A DNA stretch of 56,449 nt from Actinomycetes bacterium (GCA_025964575.1 JAOPYO010000031.1:1-56449); one strand, 5' to 3'. Positions 1 through 9,418 are shown, numbered from the stretch's first letter. The notes: generated by a model not told the origin, from the sequence alone. A program made the numbers and translations.

Positions 1-25
1 GGACACGCTGGGCGCGCCCGGCGCC

Positions 26-1990
26 TTACCCCACGGTGATCTCGATCTTCGGTACTCCGTGCGGGGAGAAGCCGAGGGTCTGGCCGTAGAACGAGAGCTC
101 GGACTCCAGGCAGGTGATGGTGGTCTCGGCCCGGCGGAATCCGTGCGACTCGCCCTCGAAGGTCAGATAGGCGTACGGCATCTTCTGCTCGGCCAGCGCG
201 GCGGCGAACTTCTCGGACTGGGCGGGCGGCACGATCGGGTCGTCCAGGCCCTGCAGCAGCAACACGGGGCACGAGGTGTGCTCGGCCCGGTTCAGCGGCG
301 ACCGTTCCTCATAGGCGCGCTCGTACCCGGGTAGCGGCCCGATGAGGCCGAACACGTACTGCGATTCGAAGTCGTGGGTCTCATCGATGAAGCCGCGCAG
401 GTCGCTGATGCCGAAGTAGGAGGTCGCGGCGTGGAAGACGTCGGTCCGGGTGACAGCGGCCAAGGTGGTCCAGCCACCGGCGCTGCCGCCGCGGATGGCC
501 AGCCGGGCCGGGTCCGCGGCGCCCGCCCTCACGAGGGCCTCAGCGGCGGCGACGGCGTCCTCGACGTCGACGACGCCCCACTGCCGGCGCAACCGCTCGC
601 GGTATGCCCGGCCGTATCCGGTGGAGCCGCCGTAGTTGACATCGACGACGCCGATGCCGCGGCTGGTGAAGTAGGCGCGTTCGAGGCTGAGCACGCTGGA
701 GGCGCGTCCGGTGGGCCCGCCGTGCACGAAGACCACATACGGAGGCAGCTCACCCAGCGGGGCCTGCGCCTGCGGGTTGGCGGGCGGGTAGACGTAGGCG
801 TACACCGGCCGGCCGAACGGCCCCTCGAGCCGTTCCTCGCGCGGGGTCGGCAGGTAGGCGGCGTCCGGCAGCATGGCGAGCTCGCGGCGGAGCTCACGGT
901 GCCGCCCGGTGGCGATGTCGACCCGAACGACGGTCGGTGAGGTGGCCGGGCCGCCTGCGATGCCGACCACGGTGGTCCCGTCGGTCGACAGCGACATCTG
1001 CCAGTCGGCGTACGGCAGGTTCAGCTCGGTGAGTTCCAGCGTCTCGGGGTCGTACACGCTGAGCCGCTGATCGCCCTGGCCGTGCAGCACAGCGAGGCGG
1101 CCGTCGGAGAGCAGGGTGTACGGCATGCCGCCGAGCTGCCAGAGCGGCCCGGCGAACTCCTCTTCGGCGGGGTAGAGCGCCTGCGGGGACTCGCCGTACA
1201 GGCCGACCTGATAGATGTTCCACCAGCCGGGCCAGTCAGAGACGACGTACAGGCTCTTGTCATCGCGCCAGGTCGGTGCCAGCGCGGACTCGGTCAGCCC
1301 GCCCTTGACCGTCCGGGGTGCGGTGACCTTGCCGTTCTCGATGACGCCGACCCGCAGCTCGGTGCCGTCCCACGGCATCCGCGGATGACTCCACTGCACC
1401 CAGGCGAGGTGACCGCCGCTCGGGGAAGGAGTGGGGGAGGCGTAGAAGTGGGCGCCGGTGACCAGCTCGCGGATCGCCGCGGGGTCGTCGGCGGCGCTCC
1501 CGTCGAGAGGGATGCCGACGATGGCGCGCCGTACCCCGTCAGGGGTGTGGCCTTCGCAGACACACCAGACCTCGTCGCCTTCCGGGGCCAGCACGAAATC
1601 GGCGTAACGCAAGCCGGCCGCGACGGCGGGCTCGGGCGTCAACGGTCTCGGCTTGGCATCGCCGGGGTCCAGCCGGTGCAGCCGCTGATCCTCGTAGTTG
1701 GCAAAGATGATCGAATAGCCGTTTCCTACAGGGATCGGCAGGTATGACCGCCCGCCGTACTCGTGGACCCGAGTGCGGGCGTCCCAAGGAGCGGGGAGCA
1801 AGTCCACCGCGTTGTTGCCGTGCAACTGGATGATCGTGGTTCGTCCGCCCTCCTCGGGGCGCGTCTCCTGCCACCACACATCGTCGCCATGGACGGTGGG
1901 GAAACTGAGGCGCAGTCGCGCCTTGGCGACGTCTGCCGCGGAGATCGGGGAGGGCCAGGAACCATAGGGGGCGGTCACGCGAGCGGTCAT
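26..1990 (-). CDS. S9 family serine peptidase (prolyl oligopeptidase type)
   Basis: A 654-residue protein with the two-part architecture of S9 peptidases: an N-terminal beta-propeller-like region (about 1-400) and a C-terminal alpha/beta hydrolase domain. The catalytic triad is visible: Ser503 in GGSAGG, Asp583 in LQGLDDPIVPP and His616 in GESHGF. Such enzymes cleave short peptides or release N-terminal dipeptides, usually in the cytoplasm; no signal peptide is seen. The frame stays open far upstream to 2413, but homologous sequence begins only around MTARVTAPYGSW, so the start at 1990 is chosen; an in-frame ATG at 2029 is the alternative. It is transcribed in the same direction as the glu operon but is separated from it by 274 bp containing a perfect palindrome, so it is probably its own unit. 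Exact substrate specificity (POP, DPP-IV or acylaminoacyl type) cannot be told. Confidence 0.9.
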   Translation of the reverse strand: MTARVTAPYGSWPSPISAADVAKARLRLSFPTVHGDDVWWQETRPEEGGRTTIIQLHGNNAVDLLPAPWDARTRVHEYGGRSYLPIPVGNGYSIIFANYEDQRLHRLDPGDAKPRPLTPEPAVAAGLRYADFVLAPEGDEVWCVCEGHTPDGVRRAIVGIPLDGSAADDPAAIRELVTGAHFYASPTPSPSGGHLAWVQWSHPRMPWDGTELRVGVIENGKVTAPRTVKGGLTESALAPTWRDDKSLYVVSDWPGWWNIYQVGLYGESPQALYPAEEEFAGPLWQLGGMPYTLLSDGRLAVLHGQGDQRLSVYDPETLELTELNLPYADWQMSLSTDGTTVVGIAGGPATSPTVVRVDIATGRHRELRRELAMLPDAAYLPTPREERLEGPFGRPVYAYVYPPANPQAQAPLGELPPYVVFVHGGPTGRASSVLSLERAYFTSRGIGVVDVNYGGSTGYGRAYRERLRRQWGVVDVEDAVAAAEALVRAGAADPARLAIRGGSAGGWTTLAAVTRTDVFHAATSYFGISDLRGFIDETHDFESQYVFGLIGPLPGYERAYEERSPLNRAEHTSCPVLLLQGLDDPIVPPAQSEKFAAALAEQKMPYAYLTFEGESHGFRRAETTITCLESELSFYGQTLGFSPHGVPKIEITVG

Positions 1991-2158
1991 ACCCGAATCG
2001 TCCCGCAAACGGGTGAGCTTTGGCGCCATGACAGTCCAGTTGAGCTCGGAAAGATACCAATGACCTGGTGGGTCTGCATGTGATCGATCGTATGTTGAGC
2101 GGCGAACGACAGGAGCGGATCGCGTTCGAACCCACGATCGAACCACCCTGATGGAGGT

Positions 2159-2184
2159 GGCCGGGAGCCGCGCGGCTCCCGGCC
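2159..2184 (-). terminator. Perfect 26-bp palindrome after the glu operon
   Basis: A fully self-complementary GC-rich sequence (left half GGCCGGGAGCCGC) lies about 80 bp downstream of the gluD stop codon. As RNA it would fold into a stem of about 11 bp with a minimal loop. It has no U-tract, as is common for actinobacterial terminators. Placement after the last gene of the operon supports a terminator role; this is inference. Confidence 0.55.
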
Positions 2185-2264
2185 CACGGGTGCTTCGCTC
2201 CAACTCGACGAGGCGTGTAGGCGCGGCAGCCTCTCCCACATGCTTTCGCGCTGCTCGAGGTCGG

Positions 2265-3212
2265 TCAGGCGGTACCCGCCTCCTGAACGCCCATGCCGGG
2301 TGCGGGGAGCACTCCGACCTCGGTTCCGAGGGTGGCGGCCGAACTCCTGGTCGTGCGTCTGCTTCGCCGTTCCAGCCAGGTGGCGACGTAACCCAGCGCC
2401 AGATTGATCGCAATGTAGATGGCGGCGACCACGATGGCCGCGGGGATCGTGTTGTTGTACCGGGCCGGGATGAACCGGAAGCCCGCGTTCAGCAGGTCCT
2501 CGTTGGAGATGATGTATCCAAGCGCCGTGTCCTTGAGGAGCACGACCAACTGGCTGACGATCGCGGGCATCATCGCCGTGGTGGCCTGCGGGACCAGGAT
2601 GAGCCGCATGACACCGCCTTTGCGCAGTCCCAGCGCGTAGGCGGCCTCCGACTGGCCCCTGGGCACCGCCAGGATGCCGGCCCGGAAGATCTCGGCCAGC
2701 ACCGATCCGTTGTAGAGCATCAGCCCCAGGACCACGGCCGTCATCGGGGTGATCTGCGGGGCCACGTAGCCGAGTGAATCGACGATCTTGCTTGGTACGA
2801 GGAAGATGAAGAAGATCAGCAGGAGCAGCGGGATGGCCCGGAAGAACTCGACGACCATGGTCGAGACGGCCCGGATCGTGCGGTGTTCGGAGAGTCGGCC
2901 GAGTCCGAACAGCACGCCGAAGGAGAGCGCGAGGACGCCGCCGATCACGGCGCCCGTGAGAGTGACCTTGAGCCCGGGGAGCAGGTAGGCGGTCCAGGTC
3001 TCAGCCCTGGTGAAGGGGCTCCAGAGGGCGCCCGCGAACTGGCCCTTCTCATCGAGTCTGGCGTAGATCGCGTAACCGATGGCCAGCAGTACCAGGGTGG
3101 AGATCAGGGTGAGGATGTTGTAGCGAAGCCTCGCCCGCGGCCCAGGGGCGTCGAAGAGCAGCGATGCCTGTGCCTTCCGGGGCCGGCGGGCGGGCTTTGC
3201 GAGCTCGGTCAC
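2265..3212 (-). CDS. gluD: Glutamate/amino-acid ABC transporter permease (GluD-like)
   Basis: A 315-residue integral membrane protein of the His/Glu/Gln/Arg/opine permease family (HisM type). A basic N-terminus is followed by hydrophobic segments (for example around LISTLVLLAIGYAIY) and by the cytoplasmic EAA loop recognisable as SEAAYALGLRKGGVMRLILVPQA. It would pair with GluC to form the membrane channel of an amino-acid importer driven by GluA. The start is a GTG that overlaps the gluC stop by 4 bp, so translation is probably coupled. It is longer than GluC because of N-terminal and C-terminal extensions, a usual difference between the two permeases of this family. Substrate assignment to glutamate rests on the gluABCD-like arrangement, not on sequence proof. 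Confidence 0.9.
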   Translation of the reverse strand: MTELAKPARRPRKAQASLLFDAPGPRARLRYNILTLISTLVLLAIGYAIYARLDEKGQFAGALWSPFTRAETWTAYLLPGLKVTLTGAVIGGVLALSFGVLFGLGRLSEHRTIRAVSTMVVEFFRAIPLLLLIFFIFLVPSKIVDSLGYVAPQITPMTAVVLGLMLYNGSVLAEIFRAGILAVPRGQSEAAYALGLRKGGVMRLILVPQATTAMMPAIVSQLVVLLKDTALGYIISNEDLLNAGFRFIPARYNNTIPAAIVVAAIYIAINLALGYVATWLERRSRRTTRSSAATLGTEVGVLPAPGMGVQEAGTA

Positions 3213-3892
3213 CGGACCACCGCCAGCCTCTTGGCCAGGCGGCCGAACAGGAATCCGGTGGGCAGGGTCAGCACCATGAATCCCACGGCGAACCCGATGA
3301 AGATCGGGAGTGTCGCTCCGTAGTCGTTGAACATCTGCTTCATCTCTGCCGCAGCCTCGGCGTATCCGACCACCAGCGCCACCGTCGAGTTCTTGATCAT
3401 GGCGATCATGACGCTGCCGAGAGGCGCGATGATCGAGCGGAAGGCCTGCGGAAGGATCACCAGCCGCAGCGACTGCGTGAAGGTCAGGCCGATGGCCCTG
3501 GCCGCCTCGGCCTGGCCCAGCGGGACGGTGTTGATCCCCGACCGGAGCACTTCACAGACGAAGGCCGCCGTGTAGGCGGAGAGGCCGAATACCGAGAGCC
3601 AGTAGACGTTGACACCGTTGTCGTGCGACACCTTGATCCCCAGGGTGTCGCTGAGGCCCAGGCCGATGAGGGCCAGCACCAGCGTGAGCGGCGTGTTCCG
3701 GAAGACGTTGACATAGAAGGTGCCGGCCGCCCGCAGCACCGGAACGGGGCCCACCCGCATCGCGGCCAGCACCGTGCCGAGCACGGTGCACAGCAGTGCC
3801 GTCACCGCCGACAGCCGGATGGTCGCCCAGAAGGCGGCCAGCACGGCGCCAGCCTCCTTGGCGAATGGACTGAAGTCCAGCAGCGAGTTCAC
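3209..3892 (-). CDS. gluC: Glutamate/amino-acid ABC transporter permease (GluC-like)
   Basis: A 227-residue membrane permease with about five hydrophobic segments and the conserved EAA loop (QAEAARAIGLTFTQSLRLVILPQA). It is the partner of GluD in the inner-membrane channel of a polar amino-acid importer. The GTG start at 3892 is supported by a strong ribosome-binding sequence, GAGGAGGA, a few bases upstream. The gene follows gluB after a 77-bp gap that contains a 15-bp perfect stem-loop, and it overlaps gluD by 4 bp. The hairpin between gluB and gluC probably keeps expression of the channel genes below that of the binding protein. Confidence 0.9.
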   Translation of the reverse strand: MNSLLDFSPFAKEAGAVLAAFWATIRLSAVTALLCTVLGTVLAAMRVGPVPVLRAAGTFYVNVFRNTPLTLVLALIGLGLSDTLGIKVSHDNGVNVYWLSVFGLSAYTAAFVCEVLRSGINTVPLGQAEAARAIGLTFTQSLRLVILPQAFRSIIAPLGSVMIAMIKNSTVALVVGYAEAAAEMKQMFNDYGATLPIFIGFAVGFMVLTLPTGFLFGRLAKRLAVVR

Positions 3893-3923
3893 TATCCTCC
3901 TCGTCTAACTGCCAGGGCCATCC

Positions 3924-3962
3924 GTGGTCGGGTGGCGGATGAGTCAGCCGCCACCCGACCAC
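3924..3962 (-). terminator. Intercistronic stem-loop between gluB and gluC
   Basis: Two perfect 15-bp arms (GTGGTCGGGTGGCGG and its complement) flank a 9-nt loop. The element starts 8 bp beyond the gluB stop codon and ends about 30 bp before the gluC start. In binding-protein-dependent transporters, hairpins at this position typically act as partial terminators or mRNA 3'-end stabilisers, giving more solute-binding protein than permease. The structure is seen directly; the role is inferred. Confidence 0.75.
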
Positions 3963-3969
3963 CGGCAGG

Positions 3970-4851
3970 TCAGGCGCAGCCCTGAGCCGGGGGGACCGCG
4001 GCGTCGAACGGCAGTCCTGCCTTGGCGAACCACTTGGTCCAGAGCTGCTTGGCGGTACCGTCGCCGTACATGGCGGTGACCGCGTCGTTGACCGCCTTAC
4101 AGCCGGCGAGGTCGCCCTTCTTCAAGCCGATGCCGTACTTCTCGTCGGTGAACGGCGCGTTGACGACCTTCAGCGCCCGGTCCTGGCTGGCGAAACCGGC
4201 CAGGATCGTGGCGTCGGTGGAGACCGCGTCGAGCGTGCCGCCCTTGAGCTTGGTGATGCAGTCCTTGTAGCCCAGTGCGTCCACCGTCTTGGCGGCGACC
4301 TTCACATTCAGCTTGTTGGTGCCGTCGGTGATGTTCTTCCAGGAGTTGGAGCCCTTCACCGCACAGATGTTCTTACCCTTGAGGCTCGCCAGGTCCTTGA
4401 TCGAGCTGTCGTTGGCCCGGACCATGATGTCCTGGTGGGTGATGATGTACGGACCTCCGTAGGTCACCTTCGGCAGCCGCGCGGCGGTGATCGAGTACGT
4501 CGCGATCACCATGTCCACGGTGCCGTTGTCCAGGAAGCTCTCCCGATTGGCCGACACCGCTTCCTTGAACTCGATGTTCTTCTCATCGGTGACGCCGAGC
4601 TTCTTGGCGATGTACTTCGCCACGTCCACGTCGAAGCCCTCGGGGCCGTTCGGGCCCTTGAGGCCGAGGCTGGGCTGGTCGTATTTGACGCCGATGACCA
4701 ACTTGCCGCTCTTGGCCTTCGCAGCCACACCGCCTCCGGAGGCGCCCGGACTCGAACCGGATTTGCTGTCGGGCTTCTTGGCGCAGCCGGTGATGGCCAG
4801 GCTGGCGGTCGCCACTGCGGCGAGTGCCAGACCGTAACGACGTATTTTCAT
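3970..4851 (-). CDS. gluB: Glutamate/amino-acid ABC transporter substrate-binding lipoprotein
   Basis: A 293-residue extracytoplasmic solute-binding protein of family 3 (polar amino acids). The N-terminus is a lipoprotein signal with basic residues, a hydrophobic core and the lipobox ITGC; Cys23 would be lipidated after cleavage. A Ser/Gly-rich linker follows, then a bilobed binding domain (LVIGVKYDQPSLGLKGPNGPEGF onward). It captures the amino acid outside the membrane and delivers it to GluC/GluD. It lies between the ATPase gene gluA and the permeases, as in the Corynebacterium gluABCD operon, which is why glutamate is the favoured substrate; closely related acidic or neutral amino acids remain possible. 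Confidence 0.92.
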   Translation of the reverse strand: MKIRRYGLALAAVATASLAITGCAKKPDSKSGSSPGASGGGVAAKAKSGKLVIGVKYDQPSLGLKGPNGPEGFDVDVAKYIAKKLGVTDEKNIEFKEAVSANRESFLDNGTVDMVIATYSITAARLPKVTYGGPYIITHQDIMVRANDSSIKDLASLKGKNICAVKGSNSWKNITDGTNKLNVKVAAKTVDALGYKDCITKLKGGTLDAVSTDATILAGFASQDRALKVVNAPFTDEKYGIGLKKGDLAGCKAVNDAVTAMYGDGTAKQLWTKWFAKAGLPFDAAVPPAQGCA

Positions 4852-4901
4852 GGGGCACCTCAGATTTCGTTCCGGAGCCAGGTTCGGCTGGTGGTGTTCG
4901 A

Positions 4902-5687
4902 TCAGTGCTTGAGGATCTTGGAGAGGAAATCCTTGGCGCGATCGGTGCGCGGGTTGGTGAAGAACTCCTGCGGAGTGCTCTCCTCGGCGATCCGGCCCTC
5001 CGCCATGAAGACCACCCGCTGGGCGGCGCTGCGAGCGAAACCCATCTCATGGGTGACGACGATCATGGTCATGCCTTCGCGGGCGAGACTCGTCATGACG
5101 TCGAGAACCTCTTTGACCATCTCCGGGTCGAGTGCCGAGGTGGCCTCGTCGAAGAGCATCACCTTGGGCTTCATGGCCAGGGCCCGGGCGATGGCCGCGC
5201 GCTGCTGCTGCCCACCGGAGAGCTGGGCGGGGTATTTATCCGCCTGGTTGGCGATGCCCACCCGCTCCAGCAGGGCGAGCGCCTCTTTCTCCGCCTCGGA
5301 CTTGCTCAGCTTGCGGACTTTGATCGGCCCGAGGGTGACGTTCTGCAGGATCGTCTTGTGCGCGAAGAGATTGAACGACTGGAACACCATGCCCACGTCG
5401 GAGCGGAGCCGGGCCAGCGCTTTGCCTTCGTTCGGGAGCGGCACACCGTCCAAGGTGATCGTGCCCTCGTCGATCGTCTCCAGCCGGTTGATCGTGCGGC
5501 AGAGCGTGGACTTGCCTCCGCCGGAGGGGCCGATGACGACCACGACCTCACCCTGGTGAAGAATCAGGTTGATGTCCTTGAGGACATGTAGGTCGCCGAA
5601 GTGTTTGTTGACATTCTCGAGCACCACGAGAGGTCTGCCGCCGGGCACCGGGGGCTCTATGCCGCTGTCCGTCATGGGCCAGAACAT
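4902..5687 (-). CDS. gluA: Glutamate/amino-acid ABC transporter ATP-binding protein
   Basis: A 261-residue ABC ATPase of the polar amino-acid subfamily (GlnQ/HisP type). Visible motifs are Walker [10 protein letters not shown], the signature LSGGQQQR, Walker [15 protein letters not shown] and the H-loop VVTHEM. It powers uptake through GluC/GluD. It is the first gene of a gluA-B-C-D operon on the minus strand. The start at 5687 (MFWPMTDSG) has no clear ribosome-binding site; the in-frame ATG at 5675 is an equally good choice. The 230-bp AT-rich region upstream is shared with the divergent miaB gene. Confidence 0.93.
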   Translation of the reverse strand: MFWPMTDSGIEPPVPGGRPLVVLENVNKHFGDLHVLKDINLILHQGEVVVVIGPSGGGKSTLCRTINRLETIDEGTITLDGVPLPNEGKALARLRSDVGMVFQSFNLFAHKTILQNVTLGPIKVRKLSKSEAEKEALALLERVGIANQADKYPAQLSGGQQQRAAIARALAMKPKVMLFDEATSALDPEMVKEVLDVMTSLAREGMTMIVVTHEMGFARSAAQRVVFMAEGRIAEESTPQEFFTNPRTDRAKDFLSKILKH

Positions 5688-5713
5688 TACGTCGTCAACA
5701 CCGAAAGATCATG

Positions 5714-5740
5714 AATATAAGCGGTACCGATCCGGTCACA
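5714..5740 (-). promoter_or_regulatory. Possible glu operon promoter
   Basis: On the minus strand, a TATATT hexamer (5714-5719) is preceded by TGTGAC (5735-5740) with a short 15-bp spacer, about 27 bp before the gluA start. The surrounding region (5690-5800) is distinctly AT-rich compared with the rest of the window. The rest of the 5688-5917 intergenic region also holds a 12-bp palindrome CATGCCGGCATG (5822-5833) nearer to miaB. The spacing is not ideal, so this is only a candidate. Confidence 0.3.
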
Positions 5741-5917
5741 GATCTCATTTTCCCTGGTGAGAAGCCATCCGAAGGTCGCCCTTATTTTACATTTTCTTGA
5801 TTTTTCTAGTGGGGTTCCCCGCATGCCGGCATGGCGCGACGGTCTGGGGACGGGTCCCGGTCAGGGGGCCGGTCGCGAGCAGGTGGCCTCCGCCGACGCG
5901 TACCCTTGGTGATTGTC

Positions 5918-7447
5918 ATGAGCGCACCCACGATTACGCACCCGCGTACCTACGACATTCGTACGTACGGCTGCCAGATGAACGTCCACGACTCCGAGCG
6001 GCTGGCAGGCCTGCTGGAGGCTGCCGGTTATGTGAAGGACGATGCCGGTGACCCGGACGTCGTCGTCTTCAACACCTGCGCGGTACGAGAGAACGCAGAC
6101 AACCGGCTCTACGGCAACCTCGGCCATCTCCGTCCGGTCAAGGATGCCCTCCCGGTGATGCAGATCGCGGTCGGCGGCTGCCTCGCGCAGAAGGACCGTG
6201 ACGTGATCGTCCGGCGGGCGCCCTGGGTCGACGTGGTCTTCGGCACGCACAACATCGGCTCGCTGCCGGTGCTGCTGGAGCGCGCGCGGGTCGCCCAGGA
6301 GGCGCAGGTCGAGATCCGCGAGTCGCTGGAGACCTTCCCGTCGACGTTGCCGACCCGCCGCGAGTCTCCGTACGCCGCCTGGGTGTCGATCTCGGTGGGC
6401 TGCAACAACACGTGCACGTTCTGTATCGTGCCCGCGTTGCGCGGTACGGAGAAGGACCGTCGGCCGGGTGAGATCCTGCAGGAGATCGAGGCGCTGGTCG
6501 CCGAGGGCGTGCTGGAGATCACCCTGCTCGGCCAGAACGTGAACGCCTACGGGTCGGGTTTCGGCGGTCTCGGGGCCGCCCCCGCTGAGGACATCGTCGG
6601 TGACCGGCAGGCGTTCGCCAAGCTGCTGCGCGCCTGCGGAAAGATCGAGGGGCTGGAGCGGGTGCGCTTCACCAGCCCGCATCCGCGCGACTTCACCGAC
6701 GACGTGATCGCGGCGATGGCCGAGACGCCGAACGTCATGCCGTCGCTGCACATGCCGCTGCAGTCGGGTTCCGACGCCGTGCTGAAGGCGATGCGGAGGT
6801 CGTATCGCCAGGAGCGCTACCTCGGGATCATCGACCGGGTCCGCGCGGCGATCCCGGACGCAGCCATCACCACCGACATCATCGTCGGATTCCCCGGCGA
6901 GACCGAGGCCGACTTCGAGCAGACCATGCATGTGGTGCGGGAGGCCCGGTTCTCCGGCGCGTTCACCTTCCAATACTCCAAGCGGCCGGGTACGCCCGCC
7001 GCGACGATGGACGGCCAGGTGCCCAAGGCGGTCGTGCAGGAGCGGTACGAGCGGCTCGTCGCCCTGCAGGAGGAGATCTCCTGGGAAGAGAACAAGAAGC
7101 AGGTCGGCCGTACCCTCGAGGTGCTGGTCGCCGAGGGTGAGGGCCGCAAGGATCAGGCCACCCACCGGCTGTCCGGCCGGGCTCCCGACAATCGCCTCGT
7201 CCACTTCGCGCCGGGTGCGGAACTGCCGCGTCCTGGCGACATGGTGACAGTGGACGTGACGTATGCGGCGCCGCACCATCTGGTCGCCGACGGCGCGGCC
7301 ACCACCGTCCGCCGGACCCGCGCCGGGGACGCGTGGGAAGCCCGCCAGGGCCAGACCGCCGCCCCCAAGGGAGTCTCCCTGGGCATGCCCGCGGTCGGCC
7401 CGCCCACGAAGGCGCCGGTGGCCTCTGGCTGCTCTACATGCCCCTGA
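5918..7447 (+). CDS. miaB: tRNA-2-methylthio-N6-dimethylallyladenosine synthase MiaB
   Basis: A 509-residue radical-SAM methylthiotransferase. The UPF0004 domain carries the three cysteines of the auxiliary 4Fe-4S cluster (Cys19, Cys54, Cys88). The radical-SAM cluster is the CNNTCTFC motif (Cys162, Cys166, Cys169), and a TRAM RNA-binding domain follows at about 380-450. It adds a methylthio group to i6A37 of tRNAs after MiaA has prenylated the base; miaA lies 1 kb downstream. The frame is open to 5831, but family homology begins at [20 protein letters not shown], so the ATG at 5918 is chosen; a GTG at 5909 is in frame. Its last 10 bp overlap the next gene. An Ala/Pro-rich C-terminal tail ending in CSTCP extends beyond TRAM. 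Confidence 0.96.
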   Translation: MSAPTITHPRTYDIRTYGCQMNVHDSERLAGLLEAAGYVKDDAGDPDVVVFNTCAVRENADNRLYGNLGHLRPVKDALPVMQIAVGGCLAQKDRDVIVRRAPWVDVVFGTHNIGSLPVLLERARVAQEAQVEIRESLETFPSTLPTRRESPYAAWVSISVGCNNTCTFCIVPALRGTEKDRRPGEILQEIEALVAEGVLEITLLGQNVNAYGSGFGGLGAAPAEDIVGDRQAFAKLLRACGKIEGLERVRFTSPHPRDFTDDVIAAMAETPNVMPSLHMPLQSGSDAVLKAMRRSYRQERYLGIIDRVRAAIPDAAITTDIIVGFPGETEADFEQTMHVVREARFSGAFTFQYSKRPGTPAATMDGQVPKAVVQERYERLVALQEEISWEENKKQVGRTLEVLVAEGEGRKDQATHRLSGRAPDNRLVHFAPGAELPRPGDMVTVDVTYAAPHHLVADGAATTVRRTRAGDAWEARQGQTAAPKGVSLGMPAVGPPTKAPVASGCSTCP

Positions 7448-8160
7448 TCGCGGCTGCGGTCTGCCCGCACCCGCCTCTGCTCGTGCCGGAGGTCGCCGGA
7501 GCCGCGGCCTCGGAGCTGGACGCCCTGCGCGCCGCCTGCGACGAGGCCGTACACCGCCTCTTCGGTGAGGGTGGGGTCGAGTCGCTGGTCGTGGTGGGTG
7601 CGGATGTCGCGACGCGGGCGTACGGAGCGGATGCTGCGGGGAGTTTCGAGCCGTACGGGCTCGAGTTGGCCCTCGGTGAGGGCGAACCGGTGTTACCACT
7701 CTCGCTGACGATCGGACGCTGGCTGCTGACCCGCGGAGCGGATGCGGGAACGCCTCATTTGGCCGGCGAAGCGTCCGTGGACGTACGGTTTCAGGGGGTG
7801 GCCGAGGACGCCTCGACGGTGGAGTGCCTCGCGCTCGGCGCGGAACTCGCGGGTTCGGCCGAAAGGGTCGCGCTGCTGGTCCTGGGAGACGGGTCGGCCT
7901 GCCGGGGAGAGAAGTCCCCCGGCTATCTGGACGATCGCGCCGAGCCGTATGACGCCGTGGTCGCCAAGGCCCTGGAACAGGCCGACACCGCCACGCTGGC
8001 CGGGCTGGACCCCGCGTTGTCGCGGGAACTGCTGGCGGCCGGGCGGGCGGCGTGGCAGGTCCTCGCCGGGGCCACCGGCGAAACGCGCTTCACGGGCACG
8101 CTGCTCGCCGACGAAGCGCCCTATGGTGTCGGCTACCTCGTGGCGAGCTGGACCAGGTGA
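7438..8160 (+). CDS. Class III extradiol dioxygenase-like protein
   Basis: A 240-residue protein starting [18 protein letters not shown]. The N-terminal [10 protein letters not shown] segment is like that of the class III extradiol ring-cleavage dioxygenase B-subunit / MEMO superfamily, in which an early His helps bind iron. Actinobacteria very often carry such a gene between miaB and miaA; its function is not established. The ATG at 7438 lies inside the miaB coding end (10-bp overlap), suggesting translational coupling. Whether it retains a metal site or enzymatic activity cannot be judged from sequence. Confidence 0.75.
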   Translation: MPLIAAAVCPHPPLLVPEVAGAAASELDALRAACDEAVHRLFGEGGVESLVVVGADVATRAYGADAAGSFEPYGLELALGEGEPVLPLSLTIGRWLLTRGADAGTPHLAGEASVDVRFQGVAEDASTVECLALGAELAGSAERVALLVLGDGSACRGEKSPGYLDDRAEPYDAVVAKALEQADTATLAGLDPALSRELLAAGRAAWQVLAGATGETRFTGTLLADEAPYGVGYLVASWTR

Positions 8161-8178
8161 CCTGCGAACTGAGGGTGA

Positions 8179-8373
8179 TCAGGCAGGCGGCTGGTTGCTG
8201 TCCTTACGCTGCTCATCGACGAACTTCTTGGCCTGTTCCTGTGCCTTGTCGACCTTATCCGCGTATTTGCCGCCGGTCTTCTCATCAATCATGTCGCCGG
8301 CCTTGTCGACGGCACCCTTCGCCTTGTCGACGTTCTGACCCAACATTTCCTTGACCTTGTCAACAATCGACAT
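8179..8373 (-). CDS. Small MT0933-like antitoxin-family protein
   Basis: A 64-residue, highly charged, predicted all-helical protein (MSIVDKVKEMLGQNVDKAKG at the N-terminus, then repeated DKA-type helices and a Gln/Pro tail). It resembles the MT0933/Rv0909 family annotated as antitoxins and also CsbD-like stress proteins. No toxin gene partner lies next to it: it sits alone on the minus strand between two plus-strand tRNA-modification genes. The frame is open upstream to 8703 but that part runs through the miaA region and is a shadow; the ATG at 8373 is the natural start. An antitoxin role is therefore unproven here. Confidence 0.7.
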   Translation of the reverse strand: MSIVDKVKEMLGQNVDKAKGAVDKAGDMIDEKTGGKYADKVDKAQEQAKKFVDEQRKDSNQPPA

Positions 8374-8509
8374 GTGGTCCCCCGATGTCTGGTCCGGAGG
8401 CGCCGACCCGGATTCTGTGTGACGCCCGTACAGGACCATCCATACCCACCGTATTGCCACACTTAAGCGCGTGACCCGTAGCAACGTCATCGACCCAGGA
8501 GCCGGCCCC

Positions 8510-9418
8510 GTGATGGACCGTGTGATCGCCGTGGTCGGCCCGACCGCCGCAGGTAAGTCCGATCTGGCCGTGGAACTGGCTCTACGGTTGGGCGGCGAGG
8601 CGATCAACGCCGATTCGATGCAGCTGTATCGAGGCATGGACATCGGCACCGCCAAGCTCACCGTGGCCGAGCGGCGGGACGTCCCGCACCATCTGCTCGA
8701 CATCTGGGAGGTGACCCGGACGGCGAGCGTCGCGGAGTATCAGGAACTGTCCCGGAAGATCATCGACGAGGTACGCGGGCGGGGCCGGGTGCCGCTGCTG
8801 GTCGGCGGTTCCGGGCTGTACATCAGGGCGGCCCTGGACGATCTGGAGTTCCCCGGTACTGATCCGGAGGTGCGGGCCCGACTCGAGGCGGAACTGGCCG
8901 AGCTCGGGCCCGGACCGCTGCACGAGCGGCTGCGCGCCCAGGACCCACCGGCCGCGGAGGCGATCCTGGCGACCAACGGGCGCCGGATCGTACGTGCCCT
9001 CGAGGTGATCGAGATCTCCGGACGCCCGTTCACCGCCACCCTGCCCGACCATCGGTATCTCTACGATGCCGTGCAGATCGGGCTGACCGTGCCCCGTGCC
9101 GAGCTGGACGAGCGCATCACGCTCCGCGTACGGAGGATGTGGGACGCCGGTCTGGTCGAGGAGGTGCGAGCCCTGGAGGGAGCGGGGCTGCGCGACGGAC
9201 TGACGGCCGGCCGCGCCCTCGGCTACGCGCAGGTGCTCCGCTTCCTGGCCGGGGAGTGGACCGAGGAGCAGGCCATCGCGGAGACGGTCCGGGCCACCCG
9301 GAGGTTCGCCCGCCGCCAGGAGTCGTGGTTCCGCCGTGACCCCCGGGTCCACTGGCTCCCCTACGACGCCCCCGACCTGCTTGACCGGGCCCTCGTTCGC
9401 ACGGCTCCGGAGCCGTGA
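8510..9418 (+). CDS. miaA: tRNA dimethylallyltransferase MiaA
   Basis: A 302-residue enzyme that transfers a dimethylallyl group to the N6 position of A37 in tRNAs reading UNN codons, the step before MiaB. The P-loop GPTAAGKS lies at residues 10-17, followed by the family motif INADSMQLYRGMDIGTAKL and the GGSGLYIRA segment. The GTG at 8510 is preferred because AGGAG ends 8 bp before it; the ATG at 8513 is the immediate alternative, and an in-frame GTG at 8471 is less likely. Length is normal for the family. Confidence 0.96.
   Translation: MMDRVIAVVGPTAAGKSDLAVELALRLGGEAINADSMQLYRGMDIGTAKLTVAERRDVPHHLLDIWEVTRTASVAEYQELSRKIIDEVRGRGRVPLLVGGSGLYIRAALDDLEFPGTDPEVRARLEAELAELGPGPLHERLRAQDPPAAEAILATNGRRIVRALEVIEISGRPFTATLPDHRYLYDAVQIGLTVPRAELDERITLRVRRMWDAGLVEEVRALEGAGLRDGLTAGRALGYAQVLRFLAGEWTEEQAIAETVRATRRFARRQESWFRRDPRVHWLPYDAPDLLDRALVRTAPEP

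Noticed and set aside
2108..2150. tRNA T-arm-like sequence (GGGTTCGAAC) on the minus strand
   Set aside because: No acceptor stem, D-arm or anticodon arm can be folded around it.
5822..5833. CATGCCGGCATG as a specific operator for miaB or gluA
   Set aside because: A 12-bp GC-rich palindrome is expected by chance at moderate frequency here and no second copy was found.
5831..5917. N-terminal extension of MiaB by 29 residues
   Set aside because: The extension is basic, not family-like, and the ATG at 5918 gives the usual MiaB start.
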